Shown here: piece after piece, positions 34,214 through 43,204 of the stretch | How positions within the stretch are numbered: position 1 is the stretch's first letter | Layout: each line of letters opens with the position of its first letter | Source of the DNA: Candidatus Peribacteria bacterium | Lineage (GTDB): Bacteria; Patescibacteriota; Gracilibacteria; UBA1369; LOWO2-01-FULL-3 | NCBI GenBank assembly: GCA_943357285.1 | Contig: CALRGJ010000008.1 | Location: forward strand, 1 to 54,643 | Direction: 5' to 3' | Length of the DNA: 54,643 nt | Notes under the pieces: generated by a model | Database searches by the model: none | What the model was told of the DNA's origin: nothing | The model's input: the letters and a program-made list of their open reading frames with translations, nothing else | Made by a program: the position numbers and the translations under genes

Positions 34214-35734
34214 TTATAATGGATTCAATTGTGATCTGGATTTTGAACCATCACCATCCATTTCCATATCTCTTTCTACTTCTCCACCTCTCTCTGCATT
34301 ACGTGATGCAGCCTGATTTTTTAGAATTTCTTCTGTCACGTCACCAGTAATATAACGTCCATCAAAACAAGACATATCCAAATCTTTTACCTTTGGATTT
34401 CCTTCTACACATGAATCAAAAACATCTTTCAAATTTCCGTAGAAAAGAGCATCCGCACCAATTATTTTGCAAATCTCTTCATCACTATGATTCACCGCAA
34501 TTAGCTCATCTTTAGAAGCAATATCAATTCCATATAAATTTGGACTAACGATTTGAGGAGAATAAGAAGCAAAATAAACTTTCTTCGCACCAGCACCTCT
34601 CACCATATCAATAATTTGCTTAGAAGTATTTCCACGCACAATACTGTCATCAATCAAAAGTACATTTTTCCCGCTAATTTCCAAAGGCATAGGATTCAAT
34701 TTGTAGCGAATAGACTTCTTGCGAATCTTTTGTCCTGGCATAATAAAAGTTCTACCAATGTATCTGTTTTTCACCAGACCTTCGCGATAGGGAAGTTCTA
34801 ACTCATCAGCTACAGCAAAAGCCGCAGTTCTAGACGAATCTGGAATTGGCATGACCACATCTATTTTTAATTTAGCTTTCTTAATTGTTTTGGCTAATTT
34901 CTTGCCCATTCTCATGCGAGATTTATAAACGGAAATTCCGTTTATAATAGAATCAGGTCTAGCAAAATATACGTATTCAAATAAGCATGGAGAGAACTTT
35001 TTCGCTCCTACCACTTTGCGATAAACTTTTCTTGTGTTTTCTTCAATAAAAATTGCTTCACCTGGTCCCACTTCATCTAAATATTCATAACCCAAAATAT
35101 CTAGAGTTACTGATTCAGAAGCAAAAATATAACTAGGGTGCAAACCATCCTTTTTCATTCCAAAAACTAGCGGTCTGATTCCATGAGGATCACGGAAAGC
35201 AAACATACCTTGTTTCGCAATGTAGCCTACGGCCGCATAAGCGCCTTTGCATCTCTTGTGTACGCTTTCTACAGCTTTGTAAACGTGCTCAGCTCCAATC
35301 TTATCTGGGTTCTGATTTGATAAAGATTTAGTGAAAATATTTAACATTACTTCGCCATCACTATCTGAATTCACCAAACGATGATCTTTCTCAAAAATTT
35401 CTTTTTTTAACTCATGCGCATTGAAAACATTTCCATTGAAAACCAAAGTTACTCCAAAAGCTGAAGGACTAATAAATGGCATCACTGAATCTACGGATCC
35501 ACTTCCCATCGTCGCATAACGATTAAACCCAAGACCTACATAACCTGTAAGGTCACGCATGTGTCTGGTATGGAAAACATCTCTCACTAAACCAATACCT
35601 TTTCTAGTATGAAACTTGTCATCGTAAGTCACGATACCTGCTGAGTCTTGCCCACGGTGCTGCAATGTCACAAGCGCATCATAGACGTCTTGTGCCACGT
35701 AGTCCTGACCATAAATGCCTGCAATTCCACACAT
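34214..35734 (-). CDS. purF: Amidophosphoribosyltransferase
   Basis: First committed step of purine synthesis: PRPP plus glutamine gives phosphoribosylamine. Met-Cys-Gly at the start leaves Cys as the N-terminal nucleophile of the glutaminase domain (MCGIAGIYG, LQHRGQDSAGI). The PRPP site is VLLIDDSIVRGNTSKQII (about 366-383). Length is 506 aa. The Cys-poor C-terminus does not show the full ligand set of the Bacillus-type [4Fe-4S] enzyme. It lies six bases after folD, 9 bases before purD. Confidence 0.96.
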   Translation of the reverse strand: MCGIAGIYGQDYVAQDVYDALVTLQHRGQDSAGIVTYDDKFHTRKGIGLVRDVFHTRHMRDLTGYVGLGFNRYATMGSGSVDSVMPFISPSAFGVTLVFNGNVFNAHELKKEIFEKDHRLVNSDSDGEVMLNIFTKSLSNQNPDKIGAEHVYKAVESVHKRCKGAYAAVGYIAKQGMFAFRDPHGIRPLVFGMKKDGLHPSYIFASESVTLDILGYEYLDEVGPGEAIFIEENTRKVYRKVVGAKKFSPCLFEYVYFARPDSIINGISVYKSRMRMGKKLAKTIKKAKLKIDVVMPIPDSSRTAAFAVADELELPYREGLVKNRYIGRTFIMPGQKIRKKSIRYKLNPMPLEISGKNVLLIDDSIVRGNTSKQIIDMVRGAGAKKVYFASYSPQIVSPNLYGIDIASKDELIAVNHSDEEICKIIGADALFYGNLKDVFDSCVEGNPKVKDLDMSCFDGRYITGDVTEEILKNQAASRNAERGGEVERDMEMDGDGSKSRSQLNPL

Positions 35735-35740
35735 ATATGT

Positions 35741-36598
35741 TTAGGTTAATTTATTTAATCTTTTAGCTGCTTTTACTGTGTTGTCCATCAAGCAAGCAAC
35801 CGTCATTGGCCCCATTCCACCTGGAACCGGAGTCACATACGCTGCTTTCTTGGAAACATTCTCGAAATCAATATCTCCAACCAGTTTTCCTTCTTTAGTT
35901 CTATTTATTCCAATATCAATTACTACGGCACCTTCCTTGACCATATCGGCTGTGATAAGGTTTGGTTTGCCCACTGCTACGCAAAGAATATCCGCGCGCT
36001 TTGTATGGCTCGCCAAATCCTTTGTGAACACGTGACAAGTTGTCACTGTCGCATTTCTATTTAAAAGCATAATTGATAATGGTTTTCCTACAATATTGCT
36101 ATGACCCACTACCACCACTTCTTTTCCTTCAACTGTAATTTTATAGTGCTCTAAAATTTTTATAACACCCTCCGGTGTACAAGGTGGAAGATATTCAAAT
36201 TCTGTACTTAGAAATAATTTTCCAAGATTATAAGCCGTAAATCCATCTACATCTTTTTTTGGCTCAATTGCCCGAATTACATCTGGTACATACACTTGTT
36301 TAGGTAGTGGTAATTGCACGAGTATTCCATGCACTGTTTCATCTTTATTCAATTCTTGAATTTTCTCTATCAACTGTTCTGTCGTTACGTCAGTTTCATA
36401 ATCAACTTGATCCCACTGAACTCCTGTAGTTACACAAGCCTTTTGCTTTTGTGAAACGTAAGAAACAGAAGCTGGATCTTTACCTACAAGAAGCACAACC
36501 AACTTTGGATGTATATGTTTTTTCTCAAGTTCAACAACTTCCTTCTGAAGTGAAAGTAAAATTTCTTTGGAGACTTTGCGTCCGTCGAGTAATTCCAT
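35741..36598 (-). CDS. folD: Methylenetetrahydrofolate dehydrogenase/cyclohydrolase
   Basis: Interconverts 5,10-methylene-, methenyl- and 10-formyl-THF and so supplies one-carbon units for purine synthesis. Catalytic YVSQKQKA (about 48-55, Tyr and Lys), the QLPLP motif, VVGHSNIVGKPLS (NADP site) and TPVPGGMGPMT at the C-terminus are all present. Length is 285 aa. It is the first gene of the folD-purF-purD operon, which fits the formyl-THF demand of that pathway. The leader is AT-rich; no riboswitch is recognised. Confidence 0.96.
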   Translation of the reverse strand: MELLDGRKVSKEILLSLQKEVVELEKKHIHPKLVVLLVGKDPASVSYVSQKQKACVTTGVQWDQVDYETDVTTEQLIEKIQELNKDETVHGILVQLPLPKQVYVPDVIRAIEPKKDVDGFTAYNLGKLFLSTEFEYLPPCTPEGVIKILEHYKITVEGKEVVVVGHSNIVGKPLSIMLLNRNATVTTCHVFTKDLASHTKRADILCVAVGKPNLITADMVKEGAVVIDIGINRTKEGKLVGDIDFENVSKKAAYVTPVPGGMGPMTVACLMDNTVKAAKRLNKLT

Positions 36599-36705
36599 AT
36601 TCTTGAGAGAAAAAAATAATAGAGAATATGTGCTACCTCTTTGGGAGGGGACATATCCTCAATGTGCTTCAATAATATATCTGATTGGAGTTAGCGTCAA
36701 ATCTA

Positions 36706-37758
36706 CTATTTCTGATCGTCTGTTTCATCAGCAATATCTCCCACTATTTCTTCCAACAAATCTTCAATAGTCACAAGCCCAACTACCTTATCTTTCTGAT
36801 TCACTACTATCGCCATATGCATTTTCCCTTTTTTGAAAATTTTGAGCAATTGGCTTATTGGTTTATCTTCTGGAATGAAGCAAGCATTATTTAATATTTT
36901 TTCAAGATCAGTGAATTTAGGATCTTTTTGTAATTCAGTTAATAAATCTTTGATATTCAAAATACCCACAATATTATTCAAAGACTTTTTGTAAAAAGGA
37001 ACCCTGGTATATTCAGAATCTATTATCAATTTTATAGTATTTTTATCGGCCTTCTCCAGATTGATTGCAAATATCTTTGATCTTGGAGTTATTACTTGGC
37101 CTACGGCAATATCATTAAAGTCAAAAATATTATCCAACATTTCTCTTTCATGTTTTTGAATCACGCCGGCCTTGTGACTCTCATAAATCATTGCTCTCAA
37201 TTCTTCTTCAGTAATTGCTGCTTCACTAAAGCTGGTTTTATCGTGGAAAATTTTCAAAACAACATTACTCGATGCAGTTAGAAACCAAGTAACAGGGGAG
37301 CCAATAATTGACAAGAAATAAATTGGATATATTGCAAAAAAAGCGAATTTTTTTGAATATTTCATTCCCAAAGATTTTGGTATTAACTCGCCAAGTACAA
37401 TAGAAAAATAAGTAATGCCTAGAACGATAATAATAAAACTCAACATGTGAGCATTCTCAGATATTAGTATCCAAGAATTGTCTTCAAAATATGGTGCCAG
37501 TTTTCCTGCAATACTTGCACCAGCAAAGGCAGAAGCAATCGTACTTACAATAGTAATTCCCACCTGTATAGTAGCCAAAAATCTCTCTGGGTTCTCGAGC
37601 ATTCTTTCTACCAAGAGGGCCTTTTTATTATGCTTTTTAACCAGTCCTTGAATGCTGGACTTTCTTAGAGAAATAAATGCTAATTCGGCGCCGGAAAAAA
37701 AGCCGTTCAACAATATAAGCATAAGAACTACTAAAACCTCAAACACAACGTCATTCAT
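36706..37758 (-). CDS. CNNM/CBS-pair membrane protein, short form
   Basis: Related to CorC/TlyC and CNNM proteins linked to magnesium or cobalt handling. The N-terminal DUF21/CNNM part (about 1-190) has three to four membrane helices and the family words NGFFSGAELAFISLR and LGELIPKSLGMKYS. Two CBS domains follow (about 205-330), with ITPRSKIFAI, YTRVPFYK and VVNQKDKVVGLVTIEDLLEEIVGDI. The usual C-terminal CorC/HlyC domain is missing, since the protein stops right after the second CBS domain at 350 aa. The stop looks natural rather than frameshifted. Confidence 0.9.
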   Translation of the reverse strand: MNDVVFEVLVVLMLILLNGFFSGAELAFISLRKSSIQGLVKKHNKKALLVERMLENPERFLATIQVGITIVSTIASAFAGASIAGKLAPYFEDNSWILISENAHMLSFIIIVLGITYFSIVLGELIPKSLGMKYSKKFAFFAIYPIYFLSIIGSPVTWFLTASSNVVLKIFHDKTSFSEAAITEEELRAMIYESHKAGVIQKHEREMLDNIFDFNDIAVGQVITPRSKIFAINLEKADKNTIKLIIDSEYTRVPFYKKSLNNIVGILNIKDLLTELQKDPKFTDLEKILNNACFIPEDKPISQLLKIFKKGKMHMAIVVNQKDKVVGLVTIEDLLEEIVGDIADETDDQK

Positions 37759-37802
37759 TGTTTTTCTTATTTTAAATTACGACCAATTTTATCATTTTTT
37801 GG

Positions 37803-38396
37803 TCACTTTTGCAAAAAATCCTGTACCACACGCCAAATCTCTGTTGACGTATCTTCAATTGTTGATTTTCGTTCAATTTCTTTCCAGTTGAACTTCTTCG
37901 CCATCATTTTTAACACCCCTGCACACTTCATTATCAGCTCTGGATTTTGCTCATGCACATGTATTTTTTCTATCACTTTTGGATCTCTTTCTCCGTTAAT
38001 TAAAACAGCCAAATCCTCCTTGATCAAAAATTTATTTGCTTCTTCCAGCCATTCTTGAGCGAGACCCTTTGCTGTTCCCCAAGCTATTCCTGTGCCTACA
38101 TAGTCTTCTGCCACAACGATATAGCCTTCATCCAAAAACTTCTTCAATTCCGGTTGAAACTGATATCTATTCAAAATAAACCAAAGCTGCAATTCGTCTT
38201 CGGAAATTTTCTGACCATCTTTGCTGCGTAAAACTGAATTCAAAAAAGGTCCTGTCGGTGCCAAATCATAAATTGGATATTTCAGAAACTTAACCTTGTG
38301 GCCATCACTCTCCAGTTTTTCCACCAGAATTTTTGTCTGAGTAGATTTGCCGACATTATTGATTCCGTAAATTGTGATTAGTTTACCTTTTGACAT
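37803..38396 (-). CDS. Thymidylate kinase-like protein
   Basis: P-loop GINNVGKST (about 10-18), a KYPIYD strand and an EDYVGTGIAWG block (about 96-106) correspond to the P-loop, substrate loop and DRY-S-AY motif of dTMP kinases. The DRY Arg is absent (E-D-Y), and the LID-region basic residues are not obvious, so activity or substrate may be altered. Length is 197 aa, slightly short. Its neighbour is dUTPase on the same strand, which makes dTMP; the pair therefore suggests dTTP supply. A deoxynucleoside or other NMP kinase is the alternative. Confidence 0.78.
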   Translation of the reverse strand: MSKGKLITIYGINNVGKSTQTKILVEKLESDGHKVKFLKYPIYDLAPTGPFLNSVLRSKDGQKISEDELQLWFILNRYQFQPELKKFLDEGYIVVAEDYVGTGIAWGTAKGLAQEWLEEANKFLIKEDLAVLINGERDPKVIEKIHVHEQNPELIMKCAGVLKMMAKKFNWKEIERKSTIEDTSTEIWRVVQDFLQK

Positions 38397-38457
38397 ATTT
38401 GAACTCAGTTTTATTATATGTTCACATGAACACTATCTAAAATAGCATCCAACAACT

Positions 38458-38895
38458 TCACCCCATTCCTCCCGTACTTCCAAACCCACCTCTACTTTCG
38501 CGACTCATTTCCTCCACTTCCTCCCATTCAAATTTATCTATTTTTACAAACACACCCTGTGCAATTTTTTCGCCACGCCCTACTACCACCATCTTATCAG
38601 TAAAATTGTAAACCAACACGCGAATTTCATCGGCCGGTCCACAATAATCATGATCAATAATTCCAAAACCATGCGGTGGGAGTAAACCCTTTTTCAACGG
38701 CGTGCTGCTTCTAGAAGCCACAATTAGCATGTAGCCAACCGGAACTTCTACGATCACATTGGCAGGCACCATCGCTACTTTCCCAGACTCTACTTCTACA
38801 GTCTCTCGCGCTATCATATCAAAGCCCACCGATCCACTTGTCTCATACACCGGCAGCGCCAAAGTTTTATCGACACGTTTGATTTTCACTTTCAT
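38458..38895 (-). CDS. dut: dUTP diphosphatase
   Basis: Hydrolyses dUTP to dUMP, keeping uracil out of DNA and feeding dTMP synthesis. All five trimeric dUTPase motifs are seen: GSVGFDM, ASRSST, GIIDHDYCGP (catalytic Asp region), GEKIAQGVF and the C-terminal arm SRGGFGSTG. Length is 145 aa, typical. A TATAAT about 25 bases upstream fits a promoter. It is divergent from the DUF1385 gene across 56 bases. Confidence 0.94.
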   Translation of the reverse strand: MKVKIKRVDKTLALPVYETSGSVGFDMIARETVEVESGKVAMVPANVIVEVPVGYMLIVASRSSTPLKKGLLPPHGFGIIDHDYCGPADEIRVLVYNFTDKMVVVGRGEKIAQGVFVKIDKFEWEEVEEMSRESRGGFGSTGGMG

Positions 38896-38951
38896 ATTGG
38901 ACTGATTTAGAATAAATTATACCCTCGGACGATGAATATAAAATAATACTT

Positions 38952-40031
38952 ATGAACATATTTAAAAAGGTGAATTTTTTAGTCATGAGTTGGACGGTCG
39001 AGGCTTTGAACAAAACTTCTGACGAACAGACAGTTGAAGGCATTGATTTTGCCGTAGGCGGGCAGGCGGTTATTGAAGGCGTGATGATGCGTTCTCCAAA
39101 TAATCTGACTATTGCTGTGCGCAAAGCTGATGGCACAATTAAAGTAAAGAAAAGACATTTCCGCACTTTCACACAGAGACATAAATGGCTGAATGTTCCA
39201 ATCGTTAGGGGAGTAATCAATCTTGTTGAAATGATGTATGTGGGTAGCGACGCTATTAATTATTCCGCTGCTGAATCTATGGATGAACAGAGCGACGAAG
39301 GAGCTCAAAAACCCAAGACTGATCATAGTAAAAAATCCTTTGACGGCGAAACGATTGCACACGAGCCAGCCAAAAATAAAATATCCTCTTTCTTCGCAAA
39401 AATTGGTTTTGTGGCTATGTACGTAATTTCTTTTGTACTCGCAATTGGTATGAGCTTGAGTCTCTTTAAGATAATTCCACTCTGGATTACTACTTGGCTA
39501 GATTCACAAAGCGCATATATTCATAATAATTACATCATTTTTAATCTTATCGATGGAGTGATAAAAATGACAATTTTTCTTTCATATATTTATGTTCTTT
39601 CTCTTTTCAAAAGTTTTCATAGAATTTTCGAATACCACGGCGCAGAACATAAATCGATTTTCAATTATGAATCTCATGAGCCACTCAATGTAGCCAACGC
39701 CAAGAAGCAAATTCGTTTTCACCCTCGTTGTGGAACAAGTTTTATTCTTGTAGTTTTCCTTATCAGTATTTTGTTTTACACTTTTGTACCAAAGCAGCCG
39801 GACTTTTGGATGAATTTTGGCCTCAGACTTGCTCTCTTGCCACTCATTGCAGGTATTTCTTATGAGTATCTCAAACTCAGTGCCAAACACGCTAATAACC
39901 CAATTGTTAAGGCTCTGATCGCACCTGGACTATGGTTCCAAAGACTCACCACTCAGGAACCTGATGAAAAACAATTGGAAGTGGGATTGCAATCATTGCA
40001 GGCGGCATTGGAAATGGAAAAAATAAATTAA
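38952..40031 (+). CDS. DUF1385 (YqhQ-like) membrane protein
   Basis: The family signature VGGQAVIEGVMMRSPN (about 35-50) and a downstream FHRIFEYHGAEHKSIFNYE block (about 222-240), then FHPRCGTSFILVV, identify DUF1385, a widespread multi-pass membrane family of unknown function. About four to five membrane helices are visible (near 155-175, 200-215, 258-278, 285-305). Length is 359 aa. A TATAAA at 38937-38942 ends nine bases before the ATG, so the RNA may be nearly leaderless; Met 38985 is an alternative start. Confidence 0.88.
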   Translation: MNIFKKVNFLVMSWTVEALNKTSDEQTVEGIDFAVGGQAVIEGVMMRSPNNLTIAVRKADGTIKVKKRHFRTFTQRHKWLNVPIVRGVINLVEMMYVGSDAINYSAAESMDEQSDEGAQKPKTDHSKKSFDGETIAHEPAKNKISSFFAKIGFVAMYVISFVLAIGMSLSLFKIIPLWITTWLDSQSAYIHNNYIIFNLIDGVIKMTIFLSYIYVLSLFKSFHRIFEYHGAEHKSIFNYESHEPLNVANAKKQIRFHPRCGTSFILVVFLISILFYTFVPKQPDFWMNFGLRLALLPLIAGISYEYLKLSAKHANNPIVKALIAPGLWFQRLTTQEPDEKQLEVGLQSLQAALEMEKIN

Positions 40032-40043
40032 CCATATTTCTCT

Positions 40044-40406
40044 ATGGAAAAACTCCTCACTTCTGGTCCTACACGGGTGGCCTCATCCGTATTTTTTGTG
40101 GTTGGATTATTTAGTTTTATAGATACAGTCAAAGTACTTCAAAATCTTCTACCTAGCCAGGCTGATATGAAGCCTCTATACATTTTTGTAATAATCTGGA
40201 GTATTGCCTCTCTCATAACTTCAATTTTTTTATCAAAAGGTAAGAAGTGGTCATACATTTTAGCGTTCATATTAATAGCTTCACTATTTTGTCTTAACTC
40301 TTATACGTATTTAAAGTATAGCTCACTTAATGTAGTAAACATTGCTGTCTCAGTAGTTACTATATTTCTTTTGATTTTAGGAAGAAAAGATTTCGCGAAT
40401 AAATAA
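40044..40406 (+). CDS. Small four-helix membrane protein, unknown
   Basis: The 120-aa protein has four hydrophobic segments (about 12-30, 45-63, 70-88, 93-113) with short charged loops. It starts 12 bases after the DUF1385 stop and so is probably co-transcribed with it. No family recognised. A bidirectional terminator follows. Confidence 0.65.
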   Translation: MEKLLTSGPTRVASSVFFVVGLFSFIDTVKVLQNLLPSQADMKPLYIFVIIWSIASLITSIFLSKGKKWSYILAFILIASLFCLNSYTYLKYSSLNVVNIAVSVVTIFLLILGRKDFANK

Positions 40407-40416
40407 TAATCATCAC

Positions 40417-40448
40417 AAAAAAAGCCCCATCTTTCGATAGGGCTTTTT
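40417..40448. terminator. Bidirectional intrinsic terminator
   Basis: AAAAAAAGCCCC-ATC and GAT-AGGGCTTTTT pair with one mismatch around a short loop, between the convergent membrane-protein gene and rplA. Confidence 0.88.
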
Positions 40449-40460
40449 CAATTTGTATAA

Positions 40461-41165
40461 TTATCTGCTCTCCGCTACAGCTTTGCTCACGTCCACTTTG
40501 ATTCCAGGGCCCATAGTGCTTGTGATAGTCAAACTATTCATGTAGTTACCTTTAGAACTCGCAGGTTTTACATCAAGAACAGTTTTGATAATAGTCTTCA
40601 AATTTCCCTTTAAGTTTTCTTCAGTGAAAGAAACTTTTCCGAAAATATTGTGAAGATTACCTTCTTTATCAACACGAAGCTCTACTTTACCTTTCTTCAA
40701 GTCAGCAATGATTTTTGCAAAGTCAGGACCAACTGTACCAGCCTTAGGACTTGGCATAAGTCTCTTTTGTCCGAGAATCTTAGCAACTTTTCCTAATGCC
40801 TTCATTTGATCCGGAGTAGCTACTGCTACGTCGAAGTCTGTCCAACCCTTTTCAATTTTCTGAATAAGAGTTTCTGTACCAGCTTCTACTGCACCAGCTG
40901 CCTTAGCTTCTTTCGCAGATTCTTCACCAACGAAAGCAACTACACGCACATCCTTACCTGTACCATGAGGCAAGCTCACAGTTGTACGAATGTTTTGGTC
41001 AGCTTGTTTTGTGTCCAATCCAAGATTGAAATGAACCTCGCAACTTGCGTCAAACTTGCATGGAGAAGTCTTTTTTACTAGGGCCACCGCCTCATCAAGT
41101 GTATAAGCCATTCCAGCTTCTACCAATTTTGACAATTCAGTATACTTTTTTCCGTGTTTCTTCAT
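40461..41165 (-). CDS. rplA: 50S ribosomal protein L1
   Basis: L1-stalk protein that binds 23S rRNA and, in many bacteria, represses its own operon. The 234-aa protein shows LSLKxxx-type N-terminal wording (KYTELSKLVEAGMAYTLDEAVALVKK), SLPHGTGKDVRVVAF, VATPDQM, LGKVAKILGQKRLMPSPKAGTVG and TITSTMGPGIKVDV, all standard. It lies 80 bases after rplK, separated by two GC-rich hairpins. Confidence 0.97.
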   Translation of the reverse strand: MKKHGKKYTELSKLVEAGMAYTLDEAVALVKKTSPCKFDASCEVHFNLGLDTKQADQNIRTTVSLPHGTGKDVRVVAFVGEESAKEAKAAGAVEAGTETLIQKIEKGWTDFDVAVATPDQMKALGKVAKILGQKRLMPSPKAGTVGPDFAKIIADLKKGKVELRVDKEGNLHNIFGKVSFTEENLKGNLKTIIKTVLDVKPASSKGNYMNSLTITSTMGPGIKVDVSKAVAESR

Positions 41166-41185
41166 AAATATAGTTGTTAGTGGTC

Positions 41186-41225
41186 AGAGCGCGAAGCGCT
41201 CTCTTTCGGGCCGCCAAGGCGGCCC
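41186..41225 (-). promoter_or_regulatory. Double GC-rich hairpin between rplK and rplA
   Basis: AGAGCGC-GAA-GCGCTCT (41186-41202) and GGGCCGCC-AA-GGCGGCCC (41208-41225) are perfect palindromes in an AT-rich setting. Neither has a T-run. They could be mRNA-stabilising, an L1 autoregulation site or a small dispersed palindromic element. Confidence 0.5.
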
Positions 41226-41245
41226 TCCCACGAAATAAATTAAAA

Positions 41246-41671
41246 TTATCCTTCAACCTTTACGCCCATGCTTCTTGCTGTACCAGCGATAATTTTCACT
41301 GCTGCATCAAGGTCATTTGCGTTAAGATCTTCCATCTTAGTCTTAGCAATCTCTTCGAGCTGAGCTCTTGTGATTGTTCCAACTTTTTCCTTATGAGGAA
41401 CCTTTGATCCGCTTTCAATTTTGACCGCTTTCTTGATCAAAAACGCAGCTGGAGGAGATTTCATAATGAACTTAAAACTACGATCATCGTAAACCGTAAT
41501 TTCACAAGGAATGATCATATCACCCTTTTCTTTTGTCTTGTTGTTGAACTCCACGCAGAACGCCTGGATATTCACACCATGAGGGCCTAGAGCCGTACCA
41601 ACTGGAGGTGCTGGATTAGCTTTGCCGGCATGGATCTGCAGTTTGATGACTGTCTTGATTTCCTTTGCCAT
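41246..41671 (-). CDS. rplK: 50S ribosomal protein L11
   Basis: Stalk-base protein of the GTPase centre. The 141-aa protein carries the canonical words [50 protein letters not shown] and [12 protein letters not shown] at the end. It has its own promoter about 65 bases upstream and lies downstream of an unknown gene that separates it from nusG. Confidence 0.97.
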   Translation of the reverse strand: MAKEIKTVIKLQIHAGKANPAPPVGTALGPHGVNIQAFCVEFNNKTKEKGDMIIPCEITVYDDRSFKFIMKSPPAAFLIKKAVKIESGSKVPHKEKVGTITRAQLEEIAKTKMEDLNANDLDAAVKIIAGTARSMGVKVEG

Positions 41672-41736
41672 ATTAATTGTTTTTTTAAATGTACTGATTT
41701 CACGGCTTTAGCCATGAGCAGTGCGTAACACGCGGT

Positions 41737-41764
41737 ATTCTACGGATTCTGTGGTGAAAGTCAA
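41737..41764 (-). promoter_or_regulatory. rplK-rplA promoter and hairpin leader
   Basis: TTGACT (41764-41759), a 16-base spacer and TAGAAT (41742-41737). The leader of about 59 bases contains CATGGC-TAAA-GCCGTG enclosed by ACTG/CAGT, a possible target for L1 autoregulation. Confidence 0.6.
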
Positions 41765-41770
41765 TCTGCT

Positions 41771-42631
41771 TTAGCCTAATTCCCAAGAAATAAGCTGGAT
41801 GAGGTTTTTTACTTGTGAGTGATAAGTTTTAGGATAAGAGAATCCATAAACCAACCCTGAGATTCTTACTATCAAAAAAGCAGTTTCAGATCTAACAGGA
41901 TCATTTATAAAGAATGATGCTGATCCAAACTCGTTTGTTTCATTCAATTTCACATTCAAACCTTGAGAAGCTTTTAGCTTCAAATTCAGATAAACATCGT
42001 TGGCGCTGCTGCTAATTCCAATTTTAAAAATATAAACCTTGGCTAGGATCTCATCAATAGTTCTAATGTCGGTTTTTGTCACCTCCGCATCTTCTAAGTC
42101 GCTAATATCAATAGTCTTAAATAATCTGCCATCCAAAGGTTCATCCTCTAGATATCCGCCAGTAAAACCGGCGCTCTTAATTTGCTCCTCTCTTAGGTAA
42201 ACATTAGCTGAAACTGTAGGTGTGGAATTTTCGTCCTCGAAATCCTTTACTCCAGATGTATTTGTGGTCTGAGTAGGCGATTGAGTAGTCACATTTTTAG
42301 GATCAGTGAAATTATCTGGATCCAAGAAATCCGCACCATCCTCATCTAAAACCGGCAAAGCTATGGGGGACTCCACCTCTTCGACAGTGGGTAAAACTGT
42401 ATTATCAGCTCCGAGCTTATTGAAATCCATGCCATCGCTTCCAAGAACGTTAGTGGCAATACTTCTTTTGGAGTCTAGGCTATCAGGAAGAGTAAGCTTC
42501 ATGTTTTCACCCTCAGCGGCCACATTTTTATCAGTACTGAATCCAGGAATATAGTCTTTTGCCATTAGTTCAGCTAAAACAACGACAACGACAATCGTAA
42601 GTATAACAGTAAAAATTGTAAACTTTTTCAT
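41771..42631 (-). CDS. Membrane-anchored protein between nusG and rplK, unknown
   Basis: From Met 42631 (MKKFTIFTVIL) the protein has 286 aa: one N-terminal hydrophobic helix (about 4-24), then an acidic, Thr/Pro/Asn-rich disordered linker to about 145, then a domain of about 135 residues with beta-type alternation and no cysteines. No family is recognised. The upstream in-frame TTG overlaps the nusG stop region and is less likely. Its place inside the otherwise classical secE-nusG-rplK-rplA order is unusual. Confidence 0.7.
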   Translation of the reverse strand: MKKFTIFTVILTIVVVVVLAELMAKDYIPGFSTDKNVAAEGENMKLTLPDSLDSKRSIATNVLGSDGMDFNKLGADNTVLPTVEEVESPIALPVLDEDGADFLDPDNFTDPKNVTTQSPTQTTNTSGVKDFEDENSTPTVSANVYLREEQIKSAGFTGGYLEDEPLDGRLFKTIDISDLEDAEVTKTDIRTIDEILAKVYIFKIGISSSANDVYLNLKLKASQGLNVKLNETNEFGSASFFINDPVRSETAFLIVRISGLVYGFSYPKTYHSQVKNLIQLISWELG

Positions 42632-42656
42632 AGAAAAATTAGGAATGGGATCCAAA

Positions 42657-43202
42657 TTATTTCTTCTTCACTTGTGTAAACTCTAGTTCAACTGGAGTTT
42701 CACGTCCGAAGATAGTGATAAGCACCTTAACACGTCCCTTATCTTCATCAATTGTGCTAATAAGACCATCGTAATTAGCGAAAGGTCCATCAAGTACGAT
42801 AACGTTGTCTCCAACAGTAAAGTCGATCTTGAATTTTGGTTCTGCTTGACCCATATGTCTCTTGATAACTTTCCACTCTTCAGGGGAAACAGGAACCGGA
42901 ATAGTACCGGAACCTACGAATCCAGTTACATTTGGAGTATTTCTTACTACATACCAGCTATCATCTGTTACTGTCATATCAACCAATACATAACCTGGGA
43001 AAATACGTTTTTCCTCAGTTACAGGCTGACCTTTCTTGATTACAATCTGAGTTTCTTTAGGTACAACAACGTCAAAAATCAAGTCCTGCATTCCTAAAGA
43101 TTCAATACGTTGCTGTAGAGCTTCTCTTACTGCATCTTCGTAACCTGAATAAGTATGAATTACATACCAATGACGACCTGTATTTTCTTGTTGTCTTGCC
43201 AT
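42657..43202 (-). CDS. nusG: Transcription termination/antitermination protein NusG
   Basis: Links RNA polymerase to the ribosome or Rho. The 181-aa protein has the NGN domain (HWYVIHTYSGYEDAVREALQ..., RIFPGYVLVDM, WYVVRNTPNVTGFVG) and a C-terminal KOW domain (FTVGDNVIVLDGPFANYDGLI... through VKVLITIFGRETPVELEF). It lies two bases after secE. Confidence 0.97.
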   Translation of the reverse strand: MARQQENTGRHWYVIHTYSGYEDAVREALQQRIESLGMQDLIFDVVVPKETQIVIKKGQPVTEEKRIFPGYVLVDMTVTDDSWYVVRNTPNVTGFVGSGTIPVPVSPEEWKVIKRHMGQAEPKFKIDFTVGDNVIVLDGPFANYDGLISTIDEDKGRVKVLITIFGRETPVELEFTQVKKK

Positions 43203-43204
43203 AT

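Noticed and set aside
41695-41763. Long stem TGATTTCAC/GTGAAAGTCA as rplK leader switch
   Set aside because: The right arm overlaps the -35 box of a better promoter, so it would not be in the main transcript. A shorter hairpin leader is preferred.
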